From: Vibrio pectenicida
GTDB lineage: Bacteria > Pseudomonadota > Gammaproteobacteria > Enterobacterales > Vibrionaceae
DNA length: 64,000 nt
Assembly (NCBI GenBank): GCA_024347015.1
Contig: AP024889.1
Span: 1,116,001-1,180,000 of the forward strand
Direction of reading: 5' to 3'
The notes under the pieces are model-generated. The model worked only from the letters and a program-made list of their open reading frames with translations, was not told the origin of the DNA and did no database searches. The position numbers were made by a program, and so were the translations under genes. Positions 18,414 to 27,376 of this stretch are shown one piece after another (positions within the stretch are counted from its first letter, which is position 1; the number at the start of each line of letters is the position of its first letter).

Positions 18414-19817
18414 TTAAAATGGACTCTCGATAAGGTAATCAAAGTTTGGACTTTGGTTGCCTGCCGCATCAAATCCATACACACAAACTTTTAGTGGTAC
18501 TGATTGGATACGGATAGGGTTTCTTCTATATTGAATATAACGAGCATCATCACAGTCAATCTCGTCTGGGTTGCCCCAAGCTAGCCAGTAATCAGAATAT
18601 TCAGGAACCATAAAGATAGGTTCAAAGCCAATAGGTGTCACGTTAAGTATCGGCTTGGTTGAAGGGGCTGTATTATCGACTTGGACTTGGACTACATTTG
18701 GTGCAGATGCATTATCATTTTCCCCTATGATGCAGTATTGATGAATGCCTTCTTTGTTGATATCTATCTTGGTTTCGCTGAAGTTGACTTGGCTTGCGTC
18801 TATTGGAGCGCTGTAGCCTGAAAGATCCTGACAAGTTTGAGTGTTATCAGATATTAAGATGTTTTTATAGCGTATTTTACTTTCGCTGTTGACGGTGAAT
18901 TTCCACTGTTTATACCTAGAGTTCTCACCACTGAATATGTAAGGGTAGTTAGCGATATTGATGTTGCTGGACTTAGGTAATGGACAGCCTGGACTATTTA
19001 ATGCAAAGGTTCCGCTTGAATTGAAGCATTGCTTTAGGTCTTGAATAGGAACAACGTAATTCTTGTTTTTCTTAACGTGAGCACCTTCGCCATCAACCGC
19101 GCAAGGATTGCCACTGTAGCAAGTTTTTCCGACAGCAGTATTAGTGGTGGTGTTAATTAGTCCGACCATGTTTTGATTGTTATCGAATACTGGTGATCCT
19201 GAGCTTCCTGAAGAAATCCCTTGGCAGTTATTCTCATTAAAGTCATACCAATGCCAATAGCCTTCAATCACATTAAATGTATCTCCAGATTCACAATGTG
19301 ATAGCTGTAATGCCCCGACGTCGATAGGAACACCAGCAACGGTTATGGCTGTTTCAGAAGGTAGCGAATCTTGGGAAATCCGATAGGGTGTTAAGCCTTG
19401 CGCGATTAATTGAGCGACAGTTTGATCTGACGATAACACTGAGATATCTACCCCTTTCATCGTTGAGTACAAGACTTTATTAATGCCAACTGAAATTGTC
19501 TCTCCAGCCTCTATTGAGTCTTGGAAGTAGTTAAATTTAGCCGTGTAGTTTACAGCTTTTCCCACAGTTACATCGTTGCTTGCTGAAGAGCTAAAAGCAT
19601 TTTGGCTACAGTGCCCATTCGATAGGAAAGTGGCTGGTGCATTGATATTGTCGCTAAATTGTACAAAAGATAATGTACAAGTCATGTTGCCACTGAGTTT
19701 ACCTATAGAGCGATAGAATGAGTTTCCACCGCTTTCGGGTAATTCCGTATTTTGGGTCGCCGAGACAAAGGGAGAAGTAAGACAAAGTGCGGCGATATAA
19801 AGTGTATGTTGTTTCAT
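18414..19817 (-). CDS. Secreted trypsin-like serine protease (S1 family)
   Basis: About 467 residues from the ATG at 19817, which has AGAGG seven bases upstream and opens a clear signal peptide (MKQHTLYIAALCLTSPFVSA). An in-frame start at 19886 would bury that signal. The triad can be seen in order: His in SNGHC, Asp in KGVDISVL, Ser in GSSGSPVFD. The C-terminal 150 residues look like an added beta-rich domain containing a DNTAPSTKP linker, possibly for substrate binding. There is no GlyGly-CTERM tail. It is likely exported by Sec and perhaps by type II secretion. The substrate is unknown. Confidence 0.8.
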   Translation of the reverse strand: MKQHTLYIAALCLTSPFVSATQNTELPESGGNSFYRSIGKLSGNMTCTLSFVQFSDNINAPATFLSNGHCSQNAFSSSASNDVTVGKAVNYTAKFNYFQDSIEAGETISVGINKVLYSTMKGVDISVLSSDQTVAQLIAQGLTPYRISQDSLPSETAITVAGVPIDVGALQLSHCESGDTFNVIEGYWHWYDFNENNCQGISSGSSGSPVFDNNQNMVGLINTTTNTAVGKTCYSGNPCAVDGEGAHVKKNKNYVVPIQDLKQCFNSSGTFALNSPGCPLPKSSNINIANYPYIFSGENSRYKQWKFTVNSESKIRYKNILISDNTQTCQDLSGYSAPIDASQVNFSETKIDINKEGIHQYCIIGENDNASAPNVVQVQVDNTAPSTKPILNVTPIGFEPIFMVPEYSDYWLAWGNPDEIDCDDARYIQYRRNPIRIQSVPLKVCVYGFDAAGNQSPNFDYLIESPF

Positions 19818-19823
19818 TAACAT

Positions 19824-20182
19824 GCCTCTAAAATCAATATTGTTAGGAATGGATAGGCAATGAACATGCAAAAAGTACTTGCTCACTATTTTATGATTTG
19901 GAATCTTTTTGGTTAAGCTTGTGGTGTTGGTTGCTCCGATTTTGGTGTGTGAATATCAGGTGCATATAAAAAATAATGTCTTTACTTGTATGTTGGCTTT
20001 TTCATAAACAACTTATTTATATGCAGCTTTAATCTTTTTGTGTTTTTAGGCAATTGGTTGTTTTTTGGAGTTTGGAACAGGCTCAGGCTTTTTGAATCCT
20101 AACAACTGCCTGTTCAATGAAAGATTGACTTGTAGAGATAAATAAAAGGCTGGCGCAATATCTTCATCCAAGCATCTGGTTA
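19824..20182. other. Non-coding gap upstream of the protease
   Basis: AT-rich sequence holding the protease promoter region (read leftward) and the tail of the symporter operon. No protein, RNA or repeat was recognised. Confidence 0.4.
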
Positions 20183-20210
20183 TCAGGGCTCACCGTACGA
20201 AGAGCCCTGA
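20183..20210 (-). terminator. Hairpin after the symporter operon
   Basis: Perfect 9-bp stem (TCAGGGCTC and GAGCCCTGA) with a 10-base loop, 9 bases beyond the stop of the 43-residue gene. It lacks a T run but its position supports an operon end. Confidence 0.6.
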
Positions 20211-20218
20211 GATTGACA

Positions 20219-20350
20219 CTAGACTAGTTCTTTACCTTCTTTTTTAGCTTTGCGAATATCTCGATAAAGGCTGACACACAAAAGCACCATAACGCTCAGC
20301 GCCATTACAGGCCAAATTAGGACATATAAAGTTAATGCTAGACTTGACAT
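20219..20350 (-). CDS. Small membrane protein, putative symporter small subunit (43 aa)
   Basis: A short frame of 43 codons plus stop: a start MSSLALTLYVLIWPVMA, one long hydrophobic helix through VMVLLCVSLY, and a basic tail RDIRKAKKEGKELV. The ATG overlaps the last 13 bases of the symporter gene, and GGAG lies just before it, so translation is probably coupled. Short single-helix proteins directly downstream of sodium:solute symporters are known as putative transporter small subunits; the positive-inside tail predicts an N-out, C-in helix. Supporting signs are the overlap, the ribosome site and the terminator immediately after. The function as a partner of the symporter is inferred. Confidence 0.75.
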   Translation of the reverse strand: MSSLALTLYVLIWPVMALSVMVLLCVSLYRDIRKAKKEGKELV

Positions 20351-22002
20351 TGTGGTACTCCTTCTAGCTCTTTACCGCGTGTGTCTGCCTTATTAAAGGA
20401 AACAACATCATTACCAATACTATTGAAATCAAAGTGCTCTTTAGATCTCAAGCTTAGCACTACGCACACTAGGGTACTGGCACCATAAGCGGTCATTGAA
20501 CTTAACAATACGGGGTAATCACGTAGTGAATCTAAAGCAAAAGGTGCGATGCTAATAAAAGCAATGCCTCCAATGATACAGGCTGCTCTAAAACCAAAGA
20601 ATCCAAATGCCATTAAACCAATCACAACGCCTCCCCCCATAGATGCCATCCACTCGAAGAACAAGGCTGCTAATCCTTGCAGCTCGATGAACTCAAACCG
20701 AGTAATGATAAACATCCCAAAGCCGGTAATGGCAGCACTGGTAAAGGCGAGATTACTCACTCGGTCCCAATATAGGCTTGCTATCACAGGGAAGACTATC
20801 GCCCCCCAGAGGGCTCCGACAAAGACCAGCATGGTCAAAATATCAAACTTTAAACATGCCAGTAGCATGGCTGAAAAAGTGGCTGTAACCATAGTCAGAC
20901 GACCAATAAAGAGCATGGTTTTGGGTTTGATTTTACCTTTTGACAAGTGCTTACCATAGATATCAGTCATCACGAGCGCTGACAGCGCCGATAGATCAGA
21001 ATCTGCTGTCGAGGAAAGTGAGCCAATAACCATAATAAAAAACAAACCAACTAAAAATGGTGAAAGATAGGTTGCCGCCATTTGTGGTATTAGATTGTTG
21101 TAATTACCGTCCTGAGGAGTGATCCCGGCAAGGAGAGCGAGAAATCCCAACATACCGAGCCCTATAACAATAGAGGCATAACCGAAGGTTGCGGTAATAA
21201 AAGTTGGTTTTAAGAGATCTTCTCTTACTGCAAAAAGGCGCTGGGCAATAGTTTGGTTTCCAATCGCATAGGCAAGGACGGCGACAAAGTAGGGAGCACC
21301 TTGTTCTAGTATTGCTGTCTTTGAGTAAAAGCTGGATTGTTCCTTGGTAATTAGTTGCATTCCAGATTCAAACAAATTGCTTCCACCAAGTTTGAAAAAT
21401 ATAATCGGGATAATAACTACTGCTGCAAAGATCATTGCTACCACCTGACCAAAATCAGTGGTGACAGAAGAGCGGAACCCAGACCATATGGTGTAGCTGA
21501 GCACGCCGACTCCAGCAATAATGACACCATGGATAAAGCTCAATGGAGACAGTATTTCTAGCAGCGCACCAGCGGCTGTAAAATTGACCGTTAAACTTAT
21601 CAGGCTTCCAACTATGTTAGAGCCTGCCATGATCATCTGGCTGGCACTGCCGTGGCGAGCGTGCATGATCTCTGCAAGGGTATGCGCTTTTGGGGCGATC
21701 TGTCTGAATCTTTTTCCAAATGGATAGATGAAGAAAATCATCAAAGCCCCCCAAAAGCCATAGTGGAGCGCGCCTGATAAGCCGTATTTATACCCGGAAG
21801 TGGCCGCAGCATAAAAAGAGGCTGCCCATATCCATGTGGCTGTCATACTGGCTGCTGCCATACCAAACCCTATGGAATTATTGGAGACCATATAGCCATC
21901 GACATTCTCTTCTTTTCTTGCCAGTGTGAGTGAAACAAGAAAAGTTAACCCATAAAAACAGAGCAACAAAATTAATGCTGTCTGAGTAGACATTTGATAC
22001 AT
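20338..22002 (-). CDS. Sodium:solute symporter family transporter
   Basis: 554 residues with about 13 hydrophobic segments, of the SSS (solute:sodium symporter) family. Family-like stretches include TWIWAASFYAAATSG near residue 55 and GSLSSTADSDLSALSALVMTDIYG near residue 330, the serine-rich segment bearing sodium ligands. It imports an organic solute with sodium; the substrate cannot be told from sequence (relatives move urea, sugars, carboxylates or amino acids). It lies 83 bases downstream of a dehydrogenase gene and overlaps the small membrane protein, so the three probably form one catabolic operon. GGAAAAGAG precedes the ATG. Confidence 0.85.
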   Translation of the reverse strand: MYQMSTQTALILLLCFYGLTFLVSLTLARKEENVDGYMVSNNSIGFGMAAASMTATWIWAASFYAAATSGYKYGLSGALHYGFWGALMIFFIYPFGKRFRQIAPKAHTLAEIMHARHGSASQMIMAGSNIVGSLISLTVNFTAAGALLEILSPLSFIHGVIIAGVGVLSYTIWSGFRSSVTTDFGQVVAMIFAAVVIIPIIFFKLGGSNLFESGMQLITKEQSSFYSKTAILEQGAPYFVAVLAYAIGNQTIAQRLFAVREDLLKPTFITATFGYASIVIGLGMLGFLALLAGITPQDGNYNNLIPQMAATYLSPFLVGLFFIMVIGSLSSTADSDLSALSALVMTDIYGKHLSKGKIKPKTMLFIGRLTMVTATFSAMLLACLKFDILTMLVFVGALWGAIVFPVIASLYWDRVSNLAFTSAAITGFGMFIITRFEFIELQGLAALFFEWMASMGGGVVIGLMAFGFFGFRAACIIGGIAFISIAPFALDSLRDYPVLLSSMTAYGASTLVCVVLSLRSKEHFDFNSIGNDVVSFNKADTRGKELEGVPQCQV

Positions 22003-22085
22003 CTCTTTTCCTTATTTCTCTTTTACAGAGAAATCTCTGGTTGGAAAAGTGAACTCCAGAGTAGTCTCTCAAGTTCACAAAGCTT

Positions 22086-23126
22086 CTAGCTGTTAGTGAT
22101 CATCACTTTTAGAGCGTTATGCTTTTCTGCATTGATGAAGGTATCGTATGCCTTTTCGGTTTCATTGAGCTCGAAATGGTGAGTACATAGTTTTTCTGGG
22201 TGTAAGTGGCCGGCGCGAATTAGTTTAATAAGTGCGGGAGTGGTATAAGTATGTACAAGCCCAGCAGTCATGGTGAAATTTCGCTTCCACATATCTTCGA
22301 GGTTAATTGTTGCAGGTTTTCCGTGCACACCCAGAACCGCGATATTGCCCCCTGGGCGGACGAGTTTCTGAGACATGTCCCAACCCGCAGGAATTCCGAT
22401 TGCTTCAATAACAACATCTACTCCAATATCATCGGTAATATCTAGGATCTGTTGAACAGCGGTATTTTCTGAGTTGTTAATTGTATGGGTTGCGCCCAAC
22501 TGTTTTGCTGCCTCTAAACGGTGAGGGTTGTTATCGATGGCGTATATTTTACTGGGTGAAAAGAGTTGAGCTGACATTAAAGCAGCCAAACCTACTGGAC
22601 CACAGCCTATGATGGCGACAGAATCGGCTGGTTTTAATTTTCCATCCAATACCCCTACTTCATAGCCAGTTGGAAAAATATCGCTTAAGAAGACTAATGA
22701 TTCTGAATCTATATCTTCTGGTGCATGAAATAAACTATTATCACCATAAGGAATTCTTACATATTCAGCCTGGCATCCGTCAATTTCATTTCCCAATATC
22801 CAGCCTCCATTTAGGCACTGACCAAATAGAGACTTTTGGCACATCGAGCAACTACCGCATGAAGTAATACAAGAAATGATAACTCGATCCCCAGGCTTAA
22901 ATTTGCTGACACGACTACCACACTCTTCTACAATGCCAACCCCTTCATGGCCAAGAATAGTATCGTTTTTAAATGTAGACACGTTACCTCTTAATATATG
23001 AAGATCAGTGCCGCAAATTGTAGTTTTCTCAATTTTAACTATAACGTCACTGTCATCAATTAAAGTTGGTTGCGGTCTTTCTTGAAGGGAGTGATTGCCT
23101 TTATCGTCCATTACATAAGCTTTCAT
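22086..23126 (-). CDS. Zinc-dependent alcohol dehydrogenase (MDR family)
   Basis: 346 residues, full length. The catalytic zinc site has ICGTDLH (Cys 38) and GHEGVGIVEE (His/Glu about 60-61). A structural zinc loop of four cysteines (C-x2-C-x2-C-x7-C) follows near residue 95. The NAD(P) fold shows GCGPVGLAAL with an acidic residue after the next strand (YAIDNN), suggesting NAD preference. It resembles bacterial secondary-alcohol and polyol dehydrogenases. With the symporter downstream it likely oxidises an imported alcohol or sugar derivative; the true substrate is unknown. AAAGGTGA sits six bases before the ATG. Confidence 0.85.
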   Translation of the reverse strand: MKAYVMDDKGNHSLQERPQPTLIDDSDVIVKIEKTTICGTDLHILRGNVSTFKNDTILGHEGVGIVEECGSRVSKFKPGDRVIISCITSCGSCSMCQKSLFGQCLNGGWILGNEIDGCQAEYVRIPYGDNSLFHAPEDIDSESLVFLSDIFPTGYEVGVLDGKLKPADSVAIIGCGPVGLAALMSAQLFSPSKIYAIDNNPHRLEAAKQLGATHTINNSENTAVQQILDITDDIGVDVVIEAIGIPAGWDMSQKLVRPGGNIAVLGVHGKPATINLEDMWKRNFTMTAGLVHTYTTPALIKLIRAGHLHPEKLCTHHFELNETEKAYDTFINAEKHNALKVMITNS

Positions 23127-23605
23127 GTTATTTCACCTTTTCAATGATTAAATATGGAAAATATCGTTATATATTATTTATCTGTACAAGCCGATCTTTT
23201 AAAAATATACTTACCTATAATCTTAATTGTTACTTAAGGTGTTGATATTGAAGTTCTTTTTAGGATTATTACATAGGTAAAATAAAAGTAAACGATTGCA
23301 TATAATTATTTATTCTGGTCGTACCAGTATATTATTTTTTGAAATGTTTTAAATAATTAATTACTGTTATTTAAATTAACTATATATATATTTGGTTTGA
23401 TCTTTGTCAATGTTTAATATTGATTATATGTTGACTTGTGGATTTGATATGAGTGAATAATAAATTATGATAATTGTAATAGTAAAGACATTGCTTTTGT
23501 TACATATTGATACTGTTAACTTAACTTGATTATAAATACACATATATTCAATATTGATTCTATACTTTTTCTTGTCAATAAGCCTTTGATAAGAGGGGTA
23601 AAGTT
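23127..23605. other. AT-rich intergenic region with divergent promoters
   Basis: 479 bases, very AT-rich, between the dehydrogenase (leftward) and the accessory gene at 23606 (rightward). Apart from the palindrome at 23311-23331 I see no gene, RNA or repeat. Confidence 0.5.
23311..23331. promoter_or_regulatory. Operator-like palindrome, GntR type (TGGT-N3-ACCA)
   Basis: TATTCTGGT, CGT, ACCAGTATA: 9-base arms with one mismatch around a CGT centre. The TGGT/ACCA core resembles sites of FadR/UxuR-subfamily GntR regulators. It lies about 190 bases before the dehydrogenase start. No GntR gene is in this window. Confidence 0.4.
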
Positions 23606-24532
23606 ATGTTTACGAAACAGTTGGTTTTGAGAGAGATTGATAGCTGTATTCTTAGTACTAAAAGTAGTCGAAAGAAAACGGTTGGATTACCTAAACTTAA
23701 AAGTGATATTGTGAAACTCACCGATTTGAAGAAAATTAAAGATGTTTTGGTCGAAGCTATCAATGAAGAGGCACCGACAGACCTCAAGCCAGCCGATAAT
23801 GCCTGTAAGTATTGGGTAAATCGCCACTCTTCATACACATTTAGGGTTTTTGATAAGGATACCAATACCAAAAAAGCGCTGCAGTCTCTTGTCGACGAAT
23901 ACGGCGTGTATTTTAATAGCGACCTTGGCAACTCTAAGGTTTATGAAAAAGCTCTACCGCCGACTAAGCCATTAATGCTAGGCAAAACAACGGCAATCAG
24001 TAAAACGACAGTTACCAACATGAAACAAGCTTCAAGGCGCGGAGATAAGCAAATAGTTTTTCTGGGCCACGGTGAAACAACCCTCAACACGCATATTCAA
24101 ATTCCCCAAGGTACGAGTGTTCACTTTTATACTTATGATCAGGCCTTTTTACGCGATGTAGATGTTAGAGCGATAGCATGTCCAGAAGTTTGGGGGAGAC
24201 ATAAGGTGCCCACTGTGCGAGAGGTTGCAGGACCAGGGGCAACTATAAAAGAGCACTATATTGGGGAACTTGATCACCAAGGGCTAGGAGGGCACATTGA
24301 TAATCCGGCTTTTCTCGGTGGGGTAATGTTCAATAGCATTCGAACACTTTCATCTTTGTTAGTTCCCAATATGGGAGTGGTCCATTTTGCTGCCTGTCGC
24401 GCACATCCCACAGATGATATGATCGCTTTTAATAAAGGAGGTGGTGTTAATGCTGATAGCATTGAACCCCAGCAAAGGCGAGATTCAGTCATTGAAAACC
24501 TAATGAAAGTTGGTGGTTTACCGAACCATTAA
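23606..24532 (+). CDS. Unknown protein with His-Gly/Ala-Cys layout (possible Stv-type or clan-CD-like domain)
   Basis: 308 residues, no signal peptide and no membrane segment. The first 110 residues are basic and polar. From about 148 a hydrophobic strand leads into VFLGHGE (His155-Gly156), and near 257 a second strand leads into VVHFAACRAHP (Ala263-Cys264). This hydrophobic-His-Gly then hydrophobic-Ala-Cys layout is the hallmark of clan CD cysteine peptidases (caspase, gingipain, C80). Between them is PQGTSVHFYTYDQAF, which also recalls the putative adhesin Stv domain; my memory of that family is weak. A cytosolic or secreted effector with peptidase activity is possible but not shown. AGAGGGG precedes the ATG. 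It stands alone beside an AT-rich gap, suggesting acquisition. Confidence 0.6.
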   Translation: MFTKQLVLREIDSCILSTKSSRKKTVGLPKLKSDIVKLTDLKKIKDVLVEAINEEAPTDLKPADNACKYWVNRHSSYTFRVFDKDTNTKKALQSLVDEYGVYFNSDLGNSKVYEKALPPTKPLMLGKTTAISKTTVTNMKQASRRGDKQIVFLGHGETTLNTHIQIPQGTSVHFYTYDQAFLRDVDVRAIACPEVWGRHKVPTVREVAGPGATIKEHYIGELDHQGLGGHIDNPAFLGGVMFNSIRTLSSLLVPNMGVVHFAACRAHPTDDMIAFNKGGGVNADSIEPQQRRDSVIENLMKVGGLPNH

Positions 24533-24538
24533 GTATAG

Positions 24539-24563
24539 AAAGAGCGCTTTAAGCGCTCTTTTT
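24539..24563. terminator. Bidirectional terminator
   Basis: AAAGAGCGC and GCGCTCTTT with a 5-base loop, followed by TT on the plus strand and flanked by an A run on the other side. It lies 6 bases after the stop at 24532 and 3 bases from the end of the opposing monooxygenase-like gene. Confidence 0.85.
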
Positions 24564-24566
24564 GAT

Positions 24567-24851
24567 TTATAGCTGTTCAAAGAAAGTAATGCTTGGATCT
24601 CTTGTTAAGAGGCCATCTAAATTGTCCAGCAAATTCAAGAAATGTGGCTCATTACAGTGTGAATCAAATGCAGCTTGATCAGAAAATTGCTCTTGAAACA
24701 TAAATATTGACGGATTGCCTTTGTCTCTTAGCAAAGTATAGCGAATGCAGCCAAGCTCATTTTTTGTGGGTATGAGCATATCAACCAAGAGCTTTTTTAG
24801 AGTGTTTTCTTGACCAGGTTTAGCGTGGAAAGTGGCGGTTAAGTTAATCAT
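24567..24851 (-). CDS. Antibiotic biosynthesis monooxygenase (ABM) domain protein, YgiN-like
   Basis: 94 residues, a single ABM domain of ferredoxin-like fold: opening LTATFHAKPGQENTLKKLL, central GCIRYTLLRDKGNPSIFMFQEQ, and DSHCNEPHF before the last helix. Such proteins form dimers and act as quinol monooxygenases or have unknown oxidative roles. It starts 13 bases after the VOC gene and is probably co-transcribed with it, a pairing of two small stress/detoxification-type proteins. Confidence 0.8.
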   Translation of the reverse strand: MINLTATFHAKPGQENTLKKLLVDMLIPTKNELGCIRYTLLRDKGNPSIFMFQEQFSDQAAFDSHCNEPHFLNLLDNLDGLLTRDPSITFFEQL

Positions 24852-24864
24852 TTTTTGTACTCAT

Positions 24865-25260
24865 TTATTGGTATCTTCCATTACGCTGTAGAAACTCGAT
24901 CTTGTATCCATCAGGATCGGTGATGAAAAATAGTGTTGCTAATAATCCACCTTGATAATGAATCGTTTTAATATCAGACGGTAGAATACCTAATTCTTTA
25001 AGCTCAATATGTGTTTGTTGAATGTTATCTACCACTACAGCGATATGGCCGTAACCAGAGCCATGTGTATAGAGTTTATTGGTATTGTGGTTATGTGTTA
25101 GTTCAAGCTCGAAGCCTGTTTCTGAGTTTGCCAAATAGGTTAACGTGTAGTCGTCAAAAATAAACTGCTCTTTGATGTTTAACGCCAGTACTTTACGGTA
25201 AAACTTAATCGAAGTACTTAGGTCACGCACTCTTATCATGGTGTGGATAAGCTTAGCCAT
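24865..25260 (-). CDS. VOC family protein, glyoxalase I-like
   Basis: 131 residues from the ATG at 25260, which has a perfect AGGAGG upstream; an in-frame start at 25335 is rejected. Four candidate metal ligands of glyoxalase I type are present in order: His in KLIHTMIRV, Glu in GFELELTHN, His in GYGHIAVVV, Glu in YKIEFLQ. A lactoylglutathione lyase activity is therefore possible, but it may be another VOC enzyme. It is probably in an operon with the ABM gene downstream. Confidence 0.8.
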   Translation of the reverse strand: MAKLIHTMIRVRDLSTSIKFYRKVLALNIKEQFIFDDYTLTYLANSETGFELELTHNHNTNKLYTHGSGYGHIAVVVDNIQQTHIELKELGILPSDIKTIHYQGGLLATLFFITDPDGYKIEFLQRNGRYQ

Positions 25261-25344
25261 ATTTTCCTCCTGCTCAAATGAGGGGGACAGAATAAACGGC
25301 CTTACGCGAGTGTTGGTAGTACTCCAGTACGACATTCACTATTT

Positions 25345-25647
25345 TTAGGGTATTTGGAGCTGCTGATATATGTTGCTCATAACATTTTCTGGCTGGCGAA
25401 GATAAATGAGACAAGCGCATCGAAGTAAGGAAGTAAAGTTTTTGATTTGGCGGTTGTATATCAGCGCTTCTGAATAAATAGTAGTGATGAATTTTGGTAA
25501 TGTCATGCCTTGGAGCTGAGCAATTTCTTCTAGTATATGCCAGAAGCTCGCTTCGAGTTTGATACTGGTTGCATGACCATCAATACGAATCGACTTAGCT
25601 ATAATCTGGTAATTTTCTTGTGGTTGGTGAGAGAAAAGTTCACACAT
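25345..25647 (-). CDS. Ribbon-helix-helix domain protein
   Basis: 100 residues. After about 25 residues comes a beta strand TSIKLEASFWHILEEIAQLQ and a second helix TLPKFITTIYSEAL, the layout of the RHH_4 family (arc-like DNA-binding fold). It could be a DNA-binding regulator, but in this family the fold also occurs in proteins of unknown role. It lies 84 bases upstream of the VOC gene on the same strand and may regulate or share its transcript. Confidence 0.7.
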   Translation of the reverse strand: MCELFSHQPQENYQIIAKSIRIDGHATSIKLEASFWHILEEIAQLQGMTLPKFITTIYSEALIYNRQIKNFTSLLRCACLIYLRQPENVMSNIYQQLQIP

Positions 25648-25722
25648 AAATTTTTAACGGAGATTGGACGAGGTAGCTTTCTAACTTAGCTTTTATCCCC
25701 AGTCAATAACAGCATGAAAAAT

Positions 25723-25742
25723 AAACGCCCAATGGGGCGTTT
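25723..25742 (-). terminator. Terminator of the alkaline phosphatase gene
   Basis: 8-bp stem (AAACGCCC and GGGCGTTT) with a 4-base loop; on the minus strand TTTATTTTTC follows. It sits 7 bases after the phosphatase stop. Confidence 0.85.
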
Positions 25743-25748
25743 TATAGC

Positions 25749-27326
25749 TTATTTTACTTGAGTTTTGATGTATTCACCGAGCTCGGAATGATGCATTATT
25801 TTTGATATGGGTATAATGGCATCCACGGGTCCCCAAGCAAATACGTTCACGGGAGTGTGAGTATGTGTACCCGTCCCCCATACAATGTTTTGGCTGGTGG
25901 CTTGCTCTCTAGCTAGAACATTACCGCGATCGTTGTATGGGAAGAAGGCATCAAAGTCATTAATTGCTGGAATATTTTCAGCTGATAAATATGAATGACC
26001 TGCTAAGCGATATGGGTTAGGTTTGCTGGCTAAAACGTTTGAAGCTTGGTTTGAGGTGATAGGGAATTCGGTATTGCTGTTGACTATTTCAGTAAGCTTA
26101 GTCGCTGTCTGCTGGTTTTCATCCAGTTTCTGGAACTCACTAATAATGCTGTAATAGCTCTTTTTCTGGTTATATAGGCTATCTAGAAGATTGAATGAAC
26201 CAAAATTAAATTTAGGGGCGTAGCTACGATTAGAAAATGCTTCACCGTCCTTTTCTTGTGGCTTAGGCAGATCGCGCGAGGAATAGCTAAAGCCAAAAGA
26301 TCCGGTTTCATGGTCGGCAGTAATGATAACTATGGTGTCTTCTCGACCTTTGGCCCATTGATAAACTGAGTCGATAGCTTCATCGAATTTAAGCATTTCA
26401 TGTAACATGGTGCCAGCATCATTGCTGTGCGCTGCCCAATCTATTTGACCTCCTTCAACCATTAAGAAGAAACCATCTTTGTTTTGTGACAGTATCTCAA
26501 GAGCTTTATCGGTCATCTCTTTTAAGCTGGGCTGGGTGCGTTTAGGATCGTGCTTACTAAGGCTATAAGTGATGCCATCGACCATACCAGAGTATGAGAA
26601 TAAACCTAAAACTTTGCCATCAGTCGCATTGCCCATTGTGCTGCGATTAAAGGCTAATTGGTACCCAGCCTGTTTCGCCTCGGTTAATAGGTTACGCTCG
26701 TCTTTACGCTTGGATTTAATATAGATATCACCTTGTGTTAGAGCTTTAAGTTGGTTGTATGTTTCGCCTTTATCATTGGTTGATTTTGGTATCCAATGCC
26801 TAAGACCACCGGAGAGCATGACGTCAGCACCAGTTGTTAGCATATCTATAGCAATTTCATTTTCTAGAGACCGATGGGCTTGGTGAGCAGCAAATGAGGC
26901 CGGTGTGGCATGGGTTAAACGAGTGTCTGACACTAACCCCGTTGCCTTGCCTAGGCTTTTGGCTTTTTCCAATACGGTTTGTACATGGTTTCCTTGAGAG
27001 TCGATACCAATAACTTCAGAGCCGGTATATATGCCAGTAGATAACATGGTTGCAGAACATGCTGAATCGACAACAATGGCATCTTCAGGATGCGTTAGCG
27101 AAGATCCAATTACCCCTTCTTGAGCCAATTTGGATAGCGCAGTCGGCTGGCCTTTATATATGGAGTTGGGCGCTCTGTTTGCATAGGTTTCAAGTAAACC
27201 AACTTGCTGTGGGCCCATACCATCGCCAATCATTAAAATAACGTTTTTAATTGGTGCAGAAAGTGCGTCTAAAGAGAGTACAGCGGTGACTATCGCTGTG
27301 ATAAAAGGTTTAGTTAGGTGCTTCAT
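25749..27326 (-). CDS. Alkaline phosphatase, PhoA-type superfamily
   Basis: 525 residues with a signal peptide (cleavage near LSA, about residue 24). The first metal motif MIGDGMG is at 32-38, the nucleophile Ser88 lies in VVDSACSAT, and later metal ligands appear in EGGQIDWAAHSND, ITADHETG and GTGTHTHTPV. The enzyme hydrolyses phosphomonoesters in the periplasm using zinc and magnesium. The length and an insert around 330-430 fit Vibrio-type alkaline phosphatases better than E. coli PhoA. A Pho-box-like site 51 bases upstream suggests phosphate-starvation control. It is monocistronic, with its own terminator. Confidence 0.9.
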   Translation of the reverse strand: MKHLTKPFITAIVTAVLSLDALSAPIKNVILMIGDGMGPQQVGLLETYANRAPNSIYKGQPTALSKLAQEGVIGSSLTHPEDAIVVDSACSATMLSTGIYTGSEVIGIDSQGNHVQTVLEKAKSLGKATGLVSDTRLTHATPASFAAHQAHRSLENEIAIDMLTTGADVMLSGGLRHWIPKSTNDKGETYNQLKALTQGDIYIKSKRKDERNLLTEAKQAGYQLAFNRSTMGNATDGKVLGLFSYSGMVDGITYSLSKHDPKRTQPSLKEMTDKALEILSQNKDGFFLMVEGGQIDWAAHSNDAGTMLHEMLKFDEAIDSVYQWAKGREDTIVIITADHETGSFGFSYSSRDLPKPQEKDGEAFSNRSYAPKFNFGSFNLLDSLYNQKKSYYSIISEFQKLDENQQTATKLTEIVNSNTEFPITSNQASNVLASKPNPYRLAGHSYLSAENIPAINDFDAFFPYNDRGNVLAREQATSQNIVWGTGTHTHTPVNVFAWGPVDAIIPISKIMHHSELGEYIKTQVK

Positions 27327-27376
27327 CCAATCATCTATCCTTGTTAATAAAAGTGTCTAGATTAAACCACTGTTAC

